DNA of 64,000 nt from Neorhizobium sp. JUb45 (GTDB lineage Bacteria > Pseudomonadota > Alphaproteobacteria > Rhizobiales > Rhizobiaceae). Both the position numbers and the translations under genes were made by a program. The stretch spans positions 496,001 through 560,000 of the forward strand of contig NZ_SLYW01000003.1 in NCBI RefSeq assembly GCF_004343585.1, given 5' to 3'. The notes below the pieces were generated by a model, which was not told the DNA's origin, ran no database searches, and saw nothing but the letters and a program-made list of their open reading frames with translations. Numbering within the stretch: position 1 is the first letter of the stretch; each line of letters starts with the position of its first letter. Positions 1-9,681 of the stretch are shown piece after piece.

Positions 1-109
1 CCGAGCCGTCGAGATTGGGTTCGTGAAACCGACCGTCATCACGCAGACCGGTCATGCCGACTACGAGAAGATCGAGTTTTTCACGGATATGCCGGCCCGA
101 AAGGCCCAT
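1..109 (-). CDS. 5' end of a divergent gene, product unknown (partial)
   Basis: An open frame starts with ATG at 109 and runs leftward off the window without a stop (36 codons). A very strong ribosome binding site, AAGGAGG, lies just upstream. The start faces away from the LacI gene, which suits a target gene of that regulator. The peptide begins MGLSGRHIREKLDLL; I do not recognise the family from this short piece. Support is the strong binding site plus an uninterrupted frame. Confidence 0.5.
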   Translation of the reverse strand, partial: MGLSGRHIREKLDLLVVGMTGLRDDGRFHEPNLDGS

Positions 110-250
110 GCTCCATCCTCCTTCCACATTCTTTCGAAAGTGGTCCTCCAATCCGCTTCTCCCAAGCGGCGGATGGATGTAAACACCGGATTTATAATTG
201 CGCAATCTGAAAATTTTTTGCAGTCTGGTGACGATTACCGGAGATGGTCG

Positions 251-1306
251 ATGGCGGACGCAGCAATTCCCAATAAGCGCGGCAGGAAAAGCCGGCGTGT
301 CCGGCTCGAGGATATTGCCGAAAAAGTCGGGGTGTCCCTGAGCACGGTATCGCGCGCATTGACCGGCGAAAAGGGCGTACGCGACGATATCCGCCAGCGC
401 ATTCTGGAGGCGGCAAAAGACGCCAGTTACCCGATGCCGGCGCCCGTTCCCGGAAAGAAGATTGTCATCGCCGCCTCGAGTGCCGCAATGATCGATTACG
501 TGCGCAACCAGTTCACCCTGCATGTCCTGGAAGGCGCGCGAGACCGGGCGCAGATCCTTGGCCTCGACATCATCACCCGGCCGATTGCCGATGCCAGCGA
601 CGAACGTTCGGTTCTGGACGAGGCGGGCAGCGATCCCGACGTGACGGGCCTGCTGTTCCTGACGGTGGATGACGAACGCATGCTGGCCGCCACCCGCGCC
701 TTCGACAAGCCGGTTGTGCTGATCAATGGCGACGATCCGCATATGCGGCTCTCGAGCGTCACCCCCTGCAACCGCTCGGCGGCGCAACTGGCAACCGACC
801 GCCTGCTCGATCTCGGCCACCGCCGCATCCTTTTCCTCATGCGCCCCGGCCGCCGCACGATCGAACGCCGTCAGGAAGGTTTTTGGGATGCACTGCGCCA
901 TCGCGGCATTGCCGTCACACAGGATATGACCGTCACCGTCGACGACTGGCTGCCGGAACTGGCGACACAGGCAATTGCGGAGCGCATCGCCAAAAAAGGC
1001 CTCGATTTCACCGCCATCCTGGCCGCGGGCGACAGCCTTGCGGCCGGCGCGATGCTGGCCGTGCAACAGGCCGGTTACAGCGTGCCGGAGGATGTTTCGG
1101 TCATGGGCATGGACGACCTGCCGCAGGCCGCCTTCCTCAATCCGCCGCTGACGACGGTGCATATCCCGATGCGCGAAATCGGCATGACGGCGGTCGACCT
1201 GCTGCGCGATCTCTGTTCCGGTGTGCCGGCTCTGTCACGCCGCATCGAGCTTGCCTGCCATGTGGTGCACCGGCGCTCGGTCTCGGCACCGGCAGTGATG
1301 GAATAG
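251..1306 (+). CDS. LacI-family transcriptional regulator
   Basis: This is a 351-residue DNA-binding sugar-responsive regulator. The N-terminal helix-turn-helix reads VRLEDIAEKVGVSLSTVSRAL, followed by the usual hinge and a periplasmic-binding-like ligand domain with a late 'VMGMDDLPQAAFLNPPLTTV' region. I chose ATG 251 because GGAG lies seven bases upstream and the protein then has normal family length; the frame stays open upstream to 23 but that extension has no family likeness. It is divergent from the truncated gene at the left edge and convergent with the iron permease gene. The regulated gene is probably the one cut by the window edge; the ligand is unknown. Confidence 0.88.
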   Translation: MADAAIPNKRGRKSRRVRLEDIAEKVGVSLSTVSRALTGEKGVRDDIRQRILEAAKDASYPMPAPVPGKKIVIAASSAAMIDYVRNQFTLHVLEGARDRAQILGLDIITRPIADASDERSVLDEAGSDPDVTGLLFLTVDDERMLAATRAFDKPVVLINGDDPHMRLSSVTPCNRSAAQLATDRLLDLGHRRILFLMRPGRRTIERRQEGFWDALRHRGIAVTQDMTVTVDDWLPELATQAIAERIAKKGLDFTAILAAGDSLAAGAMLAVQQAGYSVPEDVSVMGMDDLPQAAFLNPPLTTVHIPMREIGMTAVDLLRDLCSGVPALSRRIELACHVVHRRSVSAPAVME

Positions 1307-1425
1307 GTGCTCAGCCTGCAAATCTCCCGCAATTGGTATAGCAACGCGGAGGTTTGAAACCCTCGGATCGCCAAGGGCGGAGACTCTGCCGATCATTCCC
1401 GAGCGGCTGCCAGCGGCAAAAATCG

Positions 1426-3393
1426 CTATCGCTCGCCCCGCGCCACCAGCCAGATGAGATAGGGCGCTCCGACCATGGCCGCGAAAAGGCCAAGCGGAAG
1501 TTCGTAAGGGAAAGTGGCGGTGCGCGCGCCGAAATCGGCAAAGGCCATCACCACCGCACCGAGCAGGAACGAGGCGGCCATATGATCGCCTGACCGCACG
1601 AAACCGGCGCGCAGCGCGATATGCGGCGCGATCAGGCCGACGAAGCTCAACGGGCCGACGAGAAGCGAAGCAGCTCCGGTGGCAATGCCGCAGATCAGCA
1701 GCAGCACAACGCGGCTGACCGGCACCGACATGCCCAGCGAACGGGCAACCGGCGCGCCAAGCGGCAGCACCGAAAGCCAACGCGTGAAGAACAGCGAGAC
1801 GGCAAGCCCGACCGCCGCGATGGCGGCCAGAAGAATGGCGGTCGTGCTGGTGGCGGTCGAGGCCGAGCCGCCGAGCCAGGCAAGGATTTGCCAGGAGCGC
1901 TGGTCACCGATCGCCATCAGGGCGGCAAGCACGGACGAGGACAGCGAACCAATGGCGATGCCGGCGAGCAGCAGCTTGTCGGCCGGAAGATGACGACGGC
2001 TGGCGAAACCAAGCACCAGCGCCATGACGATGAGAGCGCCAGCCCCCGCACCACCCAATTGCGTCAGCGCGCCGCCCATCGGCCAGAAGGTCAGCGCTGC
2101 GGCAAAACCCAGCCCCGCTCCGCCGCTGACACCGATCACTTCCGGGCTTGCCATGGCATTGCCGGTCATGCGTTGCAGGACGGCGCCGGTGAGCGCCAGA
2201 AGCCCGCCGGCAGCCGCCGAGGCGAGCAGGCGCGGCCAGCGCAGGGGCGCCAGATCGGCGATCTGGTGCACATCCAGCATGACCCAGTGGACGCCGTTGC
2301 GGGCAACCGCCAGCGCCAGAACGATGACGACAATGGCGGCAAGTGCAAAAACCGGCAGGCCGCGCCGCAATGCGGTCGGCTTGACGATCAGCGCCGACCG
2401 TTCGTGCAGTTCCATGGTTCGCACGCGTGGCAGCAGCCACAGCAGAAGCGGGCCACCAATCAGCGCCGTTACGGCCCCGGTCGGAAAGGTTTCGCCGGCA
2501 CTGCTGGCAACATATTGAACAATCCCGTCGCACAGGAAAAGGAGAAGCCCGCCGGCAAAAGGTGAAAGCGTCACGACCATGGCCGGCCGCCGGACACCGA
2601 TACCACGCACCAAAGCCGGGGCGGCAAGGCCGACAAAACTGATCAGCCCGACGCCTGCGGCAACGAAACCCGCCAGAGCGGTTGCGAGTGCGGCCACCGC
2701 AAACCGGATGCCGGCGAGATTGACGCCCAGCGCACGCGCACCGGCATCGCCCAGACCGAGCAAAAGCAACGGGCGCAGCAGCAGGGCCGACAGAATGGCG
2801 GCCATGACCAGCTCGATCGACAGCGACTGGAACACCGACCAGTCCTGCTGGCTGAGCGAGCCGCCATTCCAGGTGACGAGCGACATCAGGTACTCGCCCT
2901 GCGCCAGTGTCAGTGCGGCTGAAAAGGCGGCAGCGGTGACGCCGACCAGAAGGCCGGAGACGACCATGGTTACCGGCTCGAAAGCACGGCGCCATGCGAG
3001 AGCGAACACGATGGCCGCAGCCGCACCGGCGCCGAACAACGCGACGAATGTGCGGTTACCATCGAGAAATTCCGGAAAGAACAGCGTGGCGACAACGATG
3101 GCAAGCTGGGCACCGGCAGAAATGCCGAGCGTTGACGGATCGGCAATCGGGTTGCGCAGCAATTGCTGCAAAAGCGCGCCGGACAGGCCGAGTGCGGCAC
3201 CGGCAGCCAGCGCCACACCCGCGCGTGGAAAGGTGCCGTAAAGCAGAATGACCTGATCCATGGAGGGAGACGCGGTCGAGAAGATGGCATCGCCCCAGGC
3301 ACCGGTTTCGACCACCAGCGAGGCTTCATGCACAAAAAGGGCAATGGCAACCAGGAGGGCGGCCAGTGGAACCAGCCAGATACAATGCTTCAT
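1426..3393 (-). CDS. fhuB: Fused FecCD-type iron-siderophore ABC permease (FhuB-like)
   Basis: This 655-residue protein is a tandem duplication of the FecCD/BtuC permease unit, as in FhuB, which is about this long. The first copy spans roughly residues 1-330 and the second 340-655. Each carries many hydrophobic helices and the family's 'NPIADPSTLGISAGAQLAIV' or 'NAMASPEVIGVSGGAGLG' stretch. It would form the whole inner-membrane channel for a ferric hydroxamate. Its start overlaps the end of the binding-protein gene by four bases (ATGA), so the two are translationally coupled. No ATPase gene follows; the next gene is the convergent LacI gene. Confidence 0.88.
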   Translation of the reverse strand: MKHCIWLVPLAALLVAIALFVHEASLVVETGAWGDAIFSTASPSMDQVILLYGTFPRAGVALAAGAALGLSGALLQQLLRNPIADPSTLGISAGAQLAIVVATLFFPEFLDGNRTFVALFGAGAAAAIVFALAWRRAFEPVTMVVSGLLVGVTAAAFSAALTLAQGEYLMSLVTWNGGSLSQQDWSVFQSLSIELVMAAILSALLLRPLLLLGLGDAGARALGVNLAGIRFAVAALATALAGFVAAGVGLISFVGLAAPALVRGIGVRRPAMVVTLSPFAGGLLLFLCDGIVQYVASSAGETFPTGAVTALIGGPLLLWLLPRVRTMELHERSALIVKPTALRRGLPVFALAAIVVIVLALAVARNGVHWVMLDVHQIADLAPLRWPRLLASAAAGGLLALTGAVLQRMTGNAMASPEVIGVSGGAGLGFAAALTFWPMGGALTQLGGAGAGALIVMALVLGFASRRHLPADKLLLAGIAIGSLSSSVLAALMAIGDQRSWQILAWLGGSASTATSTTAILLAAIAAVGLAVSLFFTRWLSVLPLGAPVARSLGMSVPVSRVVLLLICGIATGAASLLVGPLSFVGLIAPHIALRAGFVRSGDHMAASFLLGAVVMAFADFGARTATFPYELPLGLFAAMVGAPYLIWLVARGER

Positions 3394-4298
3394 CGGCCGT
3401 CATCCTGCGCCAGCAGGGCCTGCGTAAACAGCCGGGCAAACCGCATCCCGGCCGTCACACCACCATAAGGACCGATATTGGCCAGTTGCAGGACACGGCC
3501 TTCGCGCACCGGCTCCAGCGTGTTCCAGATCATGCTGTTGCGCAGATCCCGGCGTGACTGCACGGGGATATCGGAGATGATGACGATGCGGGCATCCTTT
3601 TCCTCCGCAAGCTTTTCGATCGGCACCGGCGCTGCAAAGGTGAAGCGGGAACGGTCGTTCCAAGCATTGCGCAGACCGAGCCGCGACAGGACATCACCGA
3701 ACATGCTGTCGGTGCCAAAAATGCGGACATGACGCGCATCGCCCATATTGACGAGATAGGTGGGACGCTCGGCAAAACGGTAAACGGATTGCCGCATGGC
3801 ATCCAGCGTGCCGAGAATATCGCTTGTTACGCGGGTAGCCTGTTCCGTTCTTCCGAGTTTTTCACCCAGTGCCTTTACTGCGGCCAGCGCCTTTCCGAAG
3901 GGTGGTTCGCCCTTGATATAAAACGGCAACGACAGCGTCGGCGCGATGGCAGCGAGTGTCGCTTCTTGCCGTGCGTAGAAAGGCGAGATCAGGATGAGGT
4001 CCGGCTTGACCAGATGCAGAAGCTCAAAATTGACGGCACCGCGCAGGCCAAGATCGATCACGTCATCCGGAATGAAAGGCTCGACGGCATCCTCTCGAAA
4101 CTGGATCAGTTCGGTGGCGGCCACCGGCATGACGCCCAAAGCGACCGAGGTTTCCAGCATCGCCCAATCGACGGCAGCAATGCGCTGAGGCGGCGGGTTG
4201 CTTTCTGCAGCGCTCACCCGACCGGCAGACAGAAACGTCAGAGCGGCGCCGAGAACGAGTTCCCGGCGCCGGATCGAAATCGATCGGGACTGCTGCAA
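3390..4298 (-). CDS. fhuD: Iron-siderophore ABC transporter substrate-binding protein (FhuD-like)
   Basis: This is a periplasmic binding protein of the class that delivers ferric siderophores to FecCD permeases. After an arginine-rich leader (ISIRRREL, Tat-like) and a hydrophobic stretch ending SAGRVSAAES, the mature part shows the family core 'RIAAVDWAMLETSVALGV' and 'VKPDLILISPFY'. I propose TTG 4298, ten bases after the receptor stop; ATG codons further upstream would overlap the receptor gene. Length is then 302 residues, close to FhuD. It sits between the receptor and permease genes in one operon. The exact start is uncertain. Confidence 0.82.
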   Translation of the reverse strand: MQQSRSISIRRRELVLGAALTFLSAGRVSAAESNPPPQRIAAVDWAMLETSVALGVMPVAATELIQFREDAVEPFIPDDVIDLGLRGAVNFELLHLVKPDLILISPFYARQEATLAAIAPTLSLPFYIKGEPPFGKALAAVKALGEKLGRTEQATRVTSDILGTLDAMRQSVYRFAERPTYLVNMGDARHVRIFGTDSMFGDVLSRLGLRNAWNDRSRFTFAAPVPIEKLAEEKDARIVIISDIPVQSRRDLRNSMIWNTLEPVREGRVLQLANIGPYGGVTAGMRFARLFTQALLAQDDGR

Positions 4299-4305
4299 AA
4301 TGGGC

Positions 4306-6438
4306 TTACCAGCTATAGGAAACTTTCCCCATGAATGTGCGGCCATCACCATAATAGCAACCGAACGAGCTGCAGCTGGCCACATAGTTTTCGTCGGCAA
4401 TATTCTGCACGTTGAACGAAGCCTTGTAACCGTTATTGCTGTAGCTGATGGCGGCATCCACCAGCGTCACCGGATCGAGATTATAGGTGTTGGCACTATT
4501 GCCGTAACGTTGCCCGACATACCGCACGCCGCCGCCGATTCCCAGACCGTCAAGCGCACTGTCTTCCTGGAAAGTGTAATTGACCCACAGGCTGGCCGCA
4601 TGCTCCGGCACGTTTTCGACACGCTTGCCATTGTCGGCACCGGAACCGATTTCCGTGTCGGTATAGGTGTAGGCCGCACGCAGATCGAGACCTGCCGCCA
4701 GACCGACGACACCTTCGAGCTCGATGCCGCGAACCTTGACCTCGCCGATCTGCGAAATCACGCCATTGATGGTGCGCGAAACATTCTGCTGCGTCAGGTC
4801 ATAGACGGACGCCGCGAAAAAACCATTCCAGTTGGTCGGCTGGTATTTGATCCCGGCCTCGACCTGTTCACCGGATGTCGGTTTCAGGGGGTCGCCGAGG
4901 CTGTTTGCACCGGCAACCGGTTCGAACGAGGTGGCATAACTGATGTAAGGCGCAATGCCGTTGTCGAAGAGATAGCTGAGGCCGGCGCGGCCGGTCAGTT
5001 TCTGGTCGGTCTGGTCGAGCGAGCGCGCAATGCCGGTAATGCCGCTGGTTGACGTGCCGGATGTGCCCGACCAGTCATGACGCAGACCAAGCGTGGCGCG
5101 CCAGTTTTCATAAGCCAGCTCATCCTGCAGATAGAGCCCCGCCTGCCAGAGCTGACTGTCCACCGTCGTGTCGATCGTGCGCGAGATCAGATTGATCGGC
5201 CCTCCGTAAACCGGTGAAACCATATCGAGCGTCGTTGCCTGCCAGAACTGCGTGCGGACATTGTTGTCGAAATAGCGGTAGTCGAGACCGACAAGCAGCT
5301 TGTGATCGACAGCACCGGTGGCAAAGTCCGCCTCGAAATTGTTGTCGACGTTGAACGTGCTCAGGGCTTCGTTCTGGAAGGTGGCGTTGCGGCGCAGTGT
5401 GCGGCCGTCTGCAGCCAGACCAGCGGTCGACATGCCGAGCGACGTGTAATCCCAGTCGAAATCCATGTAGCGAAGGTTCTGGCGGAAGGTCCAGGTCTCG
5501 TTGAGGCGCTTTTCCAGCTCGTATCCGAGATTGATCATGGTGCGCTTCGAATCGTCGAAACTCGGATCGCCGACATAGAAATCGCGCGGCAGCTTGTAGC
5601 TGGTGGCATTCAATGTCAGCTGCGGCGGCAGGCCGGACGGCGTGCTGGGGTTATCGCGCTGGACGCTGGTCAGGATGGTGAGCTTGGTATCTTCATCAGG
5701 CTGCCATGTGAGCGCCGGCGCTATGAAAAAGCGATCATTATTGAGATTGTCGGTCTGGGCGCCGGCATTTTTTGCAAGTCCGGTCAGGCGATAGGCGAAA
5801 TCCGATCCTTCCGTCACTGCGCCGCCGAAATCGAAAAAACCACCGTAATAGTCGTAACTGCCAGCCTGGGCGCCAACTTCTCCAAAACTCTCGAAAGTCG
5901 GGCGCTTGCTGATCTGGTTGATCATGCCGCCGGGGTTGCCCTGACCATACATGACAGAGGCCGGGCCGCGCAGCACCTCGACGCGTTCCAGCCCATAAAC
6001 TTCGAAGGCCGGCGCGCCGGCCGTGCGCATCATCCGCAGACCATTGAGGAACTGCGCCTGACGCCCATCGAAACCACGGATGATCGGAGAATCGAAACGC
6101 GGATCGGCACCAAAGGGCTGAGCGACAACACCGGGCGTATACCCCAGCACTTCGCCCAGCGTCTGGGCGTTCTGGGCCTTGATCTGGTCGCTGGTGACCA
6201 CCGAAACAGACTGCTGCGTCTCGATCAGCGGCGTGCCGGTCTTGGATGCCGTGGAACTGGACTTGGCGACATAACCTTTGACCGGGCCTTTCGGATCTTC
6301 CGCAGCATTTCCGGTGACCACGATCGGGGCAAGCGTTGTGCTTTCGGCAGCATCCTGCGCAAGCGCATGACCGGCACCGATACAGCCGGTGAATGCGACG
6401 GACGCTGCGAGCATCAGATGGGTTTTCGACAAGATCAT
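4306..6438 (-). CDS. TonB-dependent siderophore receptor
   Basis: This outer-membrane receptor of 710 residues imports a ferric siderophore using TonB energy. A signal peptide ends near HALAQ. The plug domain shows 'GTPLIETQQSVSVVT' and 'RVEVLRGPASVMYGQGNPGG', both classic receptor motifs. The barrel ends in an aromatic residue (VSYSW), as outer-membrane proteins do. I chose ATG 6438 because the signal peptide begins there and a G-rich site precedes it. It heads the operon with fhuD- and fhuB-like genes. Plug sequence suits the FhuA/FcuA/FpvA group; hydroxamate specificity is inferred from the neighbours only. Confidence 0.9.
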   Translation of the reverse strand: MILSKTHLMLAASVAFTGCIGAGHALAQDAAESTTLAPIVVTGNAAEDPKGPVKGYVAKSSSTASKTGTPLIETQQSVSVVTSDQIKAQNAQTLGEVLGYTPGVVAQPFGADPRFDSPIIRGFDGRQAQFLNGLRMMRTAGAPAFEVYGLERVEVLRGPASVMYGQGNPGGMINQISKRPTFESFGEVGAQAGSYDYYGGFFDFGGAVTEGSDFAYRLTGLAKNAGAQTDNLNNDRFFIAPALTWQPDEDTKLTILTSVQRDNPSTPSGLPPQLTLNATSYKLPRDFYVGDPSFDDSKRTMINLGYELEKRLNETWTFRQNLRYMDFDWDYTSLGMSTAGLAADGRTLRRNATFQNEALSTFNVDNNFEADFATGAVDHKLLVGLDYRYFDNNVRTQFWQATTLDMVSPVYGGPINLISRTIDTTVDSQLWQAGLYLQDELAYENWRATLGLRHDWSGTSGTSTSGITGIARSLDQTDQKLTGRAGLSYLFDNGIAPYISYATSFEPVAGANSLGDPLKPTSGEQVEAGIKYQPTNWNGFFAASVYDLTQQNVSRTINGVISQIGEVKVRGIELEGVVGLAAGLDLRAAYTYTDTEIGSGADNGKRVENVPEHAASLWVNYTFQEDSALDGLGIGGGVRYVGQRYGNSANTYNLDPVTLVDAAISYSNNGYKASFNVQNIADENYVASCSSFGCYYGDGRTFMGKVSYSW

Positions 6439-6623
6439 TATGCGCCCCCGCAAATTCGTCCGCATGCGCCATCGCGCCCGGATCATCAATCTGGACTTAT
6501 TTGCTCATCTTTTATAGCGCGGATATCGATCGATCCAATAATCGGGAGGTGGATTTTTCAGAACTATCAATTATGAAATTCACCTATCGGCATAAGCGCC
6601 GATTATTACAACCGAGATTTCCG

Positions 6624-7562
6624 ATGGCTGCTCCCAAGACACCCCGCGCATCGCAATTCGAATTGCGGCATCTGCGTTATTTCATTGCGCTGGTGGAGGA
6701 GAAGAATTTCGAGCGGGCAGCGGCTCGGCTGGGGATCGCCCAGCCCGGCCTCAGCCAGCAGATCCGCAATCTCGAAACGCTGGTAGGCCTGCCGCTGCTG
6801 GATCGTTCGAAACGCTCGGTGCAGCTGACGCTTTCCGGCCAGATCCTGTTCGACGAGGCACGCAAGATCGTGGCGCAGACGGATCTGGCGCTGGCGCAGC
6901 TGCGGCGGGTCGGCCGTGGCCAGACGGGAAAGATCTCGATCGGTTATGTCGCCTCGGTTGCCTATGCCGGCGTGCTGACCGAATCGCTGTCCTCCTTCCG
7001 CAGCACCTTTCCCGATATCGAGTTGCAGCTGGTGGAAATGGAAATGCGCATGCAGTTGACCAAGATTGCCGAGGGAGAGCTGGATTTCGGCTACATCCGC
7101 CCGCCTGTCGCGGTGCCGGCCGGTGTGGCGACGATGACGGTGCTGCGCGAACCTCTGGTGATCGCGCTGCCGCAAAACCATCCGCTCGCTTCGGTGGAGG
7201 AGGTCGATCTGGCGGCGCTTTCGGCGGAAACCTTCATCACGCCACGCCAGCCCGCCGATGTGGGCTTCCATTCCAACACGCTGGATGCCTGCCGGGCCGC
7301 CGGTTTCGAGCCAAACATCAGCGCCACCGGCCGTGACTTCACCACCATTGCCAGCATGGTGGCAGTGGGGCTGGGGGCGGCTGTCGGGCCGCAATCGCTG
7401 TCCTGCCTGCAATTGCCGGGCGTGCGCTATCTGCAGCTGTTGCGCAACCGGGTGACGTCCGATCTGGCAGTCGCCTATCGCAAGTCGGAAAGTTCGGCTG
7501 CCGTGCGCGCCTTCGTCGCCCACCAGCGGGCGAAATATGCTGAGGTCAAGCCCGAGGCGTGA
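6624..7562 (+). CDS. LysR-family transcriptional regulator
   Basis: This 312-residue regulator has the winged helix-turn-helix near its start (FELRHLRYFIALVEEKNFER, then AAARLGIAQPGLSQQIRNLE) and a substrate-binding domain of the BenM/CatM type. It is divergent from the siderophore receptor gene with about 185 bases between starts, so it may control that gene, itself, or both. ATG 6624 gives normal family length; an earlier in-frame ATG at 6573 would add a basic tail without family likeness. The effector cannot be read from the sequence. Confidence 0.85.
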   Translation: MAAPKTPRASQFELRHLRYFIALVEEKNFERAAARLGIAQPGLSQQIRNLETLVGLPLLDRSKRSVQLTLSGQILFDEARKIVAQTDLALAQLRRVGRGQTGKISIGYVASVAYAGVLTESLSSFRSTFPDIELQLVEMEMRMQLTKIAEGELDFGYIRPPVAVPAGVATMTVLREPLVIALPQNHPLASVEEVDLAALSAETFITPRQPADVGFHSNTLDACRAAGFEPNISATGRDFTTIASMVAVGLGAAVGPQSLSCLQLPGVRYLQLLRNRVTSDLAVAYRKSESSAAVRAFVAHQRAKYAEVKPEA

Positions 7563-7567
7563 CAGCC

Positions 7568-8146
7568 TCAGCCACGCCATTCGCTGGCGAGCGGCATATC
7601 TTCAAGGCGTAGCATGTCGATGGCGCGGCAGGCGATATGCTCGACGATATCGGCAACGGATTGCGGACGATGATAAAAGGCCGGCACCGGCGGCATGACA
7701 GTTGCCCCCATTTCGGTGACCGCCACCATGTTGCGCAGATGACCGAGATGCAGCGGTGTTTCCCGCGCCAGCAGGATGAGTGGCCGACGCTCCTTCAGAT
7801 GCACATCGGCGGCGCGGATGAGGAGATTATCGGCCAGCCCCGTAGCAATGCCGGCAAGCGTGCGCATCGAACACGGGGCGACGATCATGCCGGCTGTGCG
7901 GAACGAGCCACTGGCGATCGAAGCGCCGATATTGTCGATGGCGTGGTGGTGATGGCAAAGGCTGATCAGGCGGAAAAGCGCATCCGCACCGATCTCCGCT
8001 TCGAATGTGCGGGTTGCGGCCTGCGAGACGACGAGATGCAATTCGACTGCGGCCAAACCCGCCAGCAATTCACTGATCCGCAGAGCGATGGCGGCACCCG
8101 ATGCGCCGGAGACGCCGAGAACCACGCGCTTTCTTGCTTCGTTCAT
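7568..8146 (-). CDS. ubiX: UbiX-type flavin prenyltransferase
   Basis: This 192-residue enzyme joins dimethylallyl phosphate to FMN to make prenylated FMN, the cofactor of UbiD decarboxylases. The N-terminal flavin-binding motif GVSGASGAAIALRISELL is typical, as are 'APCSMRTLAGIATGLADNLL' and the C-terminal 'ETPLHLGHLRNM' and 'PPVPAFYHRP' segments. Its start codon overlaps the stop of ubiD by four bases, so cofactor maker and user are co-translated. Both serve decarboxylation in ubiquinone synthesis, or of another aromatic acid if UbiD is a paralogue. Confidence 0.9.
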   Translation of the reverse strand: MNEARKRVVLGVSGASGAAIALRISELLAGLAAVELHLVVSQAATRTFEAEIGADALFRLISLCHHHHAIDNIGASIASGSFRTAGMIVAPCSMRTLAGIATGLADNLLIRAADVHLKERRPLILLARETPLHLGHLRNMVAVTEMGATVMPPVPAFYHRPQSVADIVEHIACRAIDMLRLEDMPLASEWRG

Positions 8147-9648
8147 TGCGGCAAATCCAGCCCGAGCTCGTGCCACATGGCCGAGACACGCGCCTCGACC
8201 TCCGGCCTCATGGCCAGCACCCTGCCCCATTCACGATCCGTTTCCGGGCCGATCTTGTTGGTGGCATCCAGCCCCAGCTTGCCGCCAAGGCCGGGTTTCG
8301 GTGAGGCGAAATCGAGGTAATCGATCGGCGTATCGGTCAAGACCACCATGTCGCGCGAGGCATCGAAACGGGTGGCGAGCGCCCACATCACATCCGGCCA
8401 GCTGCGGACATCGACATCGGGATCAACGGCGATGATGAGTTTTGTATAGGAAAACTGCGGCAGCATGGACCACAGGCCAAGCATGATGCGCCGCGCCTGA
8501 CCGGCGTACCGTTTGTCGATCGACACCACGATGGCGCGGTAGGAACAGGCTTCCGGCGGCAGAAACAGATCGACGATTTCGGGAAACTGCTTTTTGACCA
8601 ACGGCACAAAAAGCTCGTTCATCGCCTCGCCGAGCACCGACGGTTCGTCTGGCGGGCGACCGGTATAGGTGGAAAGGTAGACGGGTTTCTGCCGCATGGT
8701 GATGGCCGTCACCGTCATCACCGGGAAACGATCGACGGAATTGTAATAACCGGTGTGATCGCCATAGGGGCCTTCATCGGCCATTTCCGTTGCCGATACC
8801 GTGCCTTCGATGACGATTTCGGCATTGGCCGGCACCATCAAGGGCTGGCTGACGGCCTTGACGACCCGCGTGCGACGACGGCGCAAAACGCCGGCAAAGG
8901 CCAGTTCGCTCATGCCTTCCGGCAGCGGCATGACGGCCGAAAGAATGGTCTGCGGGTCCGCGCCGATGACCACGGCAACCGGCGTATCCTTGCCCTGACG
9001 CTGCCATTCGCGATGGTGTTTTGCACCGCCGCGATGGGCAAGCCAGCGCATGATCAGCCGGTTTCGCCCAAGCTTCTGCATGCGATAGACGCCGAGATTG
9101 ACGTCTGCCGGATCATCATGACTGCGGGTAACGATCAGCGGCCATGTGACGAGCGGTGCCGGCTCCCCCGGCCAGCACCACTGGATCGGCAGTTTGGCGA
9201 GGTCGATATCCTCTCCCCGCAGCACCACATCCTGACACGGCGCCGAACCGACATTGCGCACGCCCAGCGACAGCGCCGCTTGCAGCATCTGCAGTTTTCC
9301 CAGCGCATCCTTCAGCGATGCCGGCGGGCGGGGTTCGCGCAGGTCACCCAGCAGTTTTGCCAGATCGCCGATCTTTCCCGGCTCCAGGCCAAACCCCAAT
9401 TCAATGCGTTCGCGTGTGCCAAAAAGGTTTACGAGCAGCGGGATGGGACAGACATTCCCTTCGGCATCCACCGGCTTTTCGAACCACAGCGCTGGACCGG
9501 CCTGATGCAGCGCGCGGCGATGGATTTCCGTCACCTCATGCACAAGGCTGACCGGTCTGGAGATACGTTTCAGCAGGCCACGGCTTTCGAGGTCAGAGGC
9601 AAAATGCTGGAGATCACGGTAGCGGCGCGGCGCGGCATTTGGGGTCAT
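8143..9648 (-). CDS. ubiD: UbiD-family prenylated-FMN-dependent decarboxylase
   Basis: This 501-residue protein matches 4-hydroxy-3-polyprenylbenzoate decarboxylase in length and motifs. It carries 'DEGPYGDHTGYYNSVDRFP' near residues 295-315, a signature of the cofactor and metal site, and 'PDEPSVLGEAMNELFVPL' further on. It removes the carboxylate from the prenylated ring in ubiquinone biosynthesis, using the product of the overlapping ubiX gene. It is divergent from ubiT, which starts about 110 bases away, so the ubiquinone genes form one bidirectional locus. Because UbiD paralogues act on other aromatics, context is the main support for the ubiquinone role. Confidence 0.88.
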   Translation of the reverse strand: MTPNAAPRRYRDLQHFASDLESRGLLKRISRPVSLVHEVTEIHRRALHQAGPALWFEKPVDAEGNVCPIPLLVNLFGTRERIELGFGLEPGKIGDLAKLLGDLREPRPPASLKDALGKLQMLQAALSLGVRNVGSAPCQDVVLRGEDIDLAKLPIQWCWPGEPAPLVTWPLIVTRSHDDPADVNLGVYRMQKLGRNRLIMRWLAHRGGAKHHREWQRQGKDTPVAVVIGADPQTILSAVMPLPEGMSELAFAGVLRRRRTRVVKAVSQPLMVPANAEIVIEGTVSATEMADEGPYGDHTGYYNSVDRFPVMTVTAITMRQKPVYLSTYTGRPPDEPSVLGEAMNELFVPLVKKQFPEIVDLFLPPEACSYRAIVVSIDKRYAGQARRIMLGLWSMLPQFSYTKLIIAVDPDVDVRSWPDVMWALATRFDASRDMVVLTDTPIDYLDFASPKPGLGGKLGLDATNKIGPETDREWGRVLAMRPEVEARVSAMWHELGLDLPQ

Positions 9649-9681
9649 CCCCTTCTTTGGCCGGGGATTTTACCGCCGTCT

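Noticed and set aside
1307..1425. Possible gene or terminator between LacI and the permease
   Set aside because: Only weak short repeats are seen and no coding frame of note; there is not enough for a feature.
1621..2565. Long plus-strand open frame opposite the FecCD permease
   Set aside because: It is rich in Arg, Gln, Asp and Gly with no domain, as expected from the complement of a GC-rich gene; the minus-strand permease is well supported.
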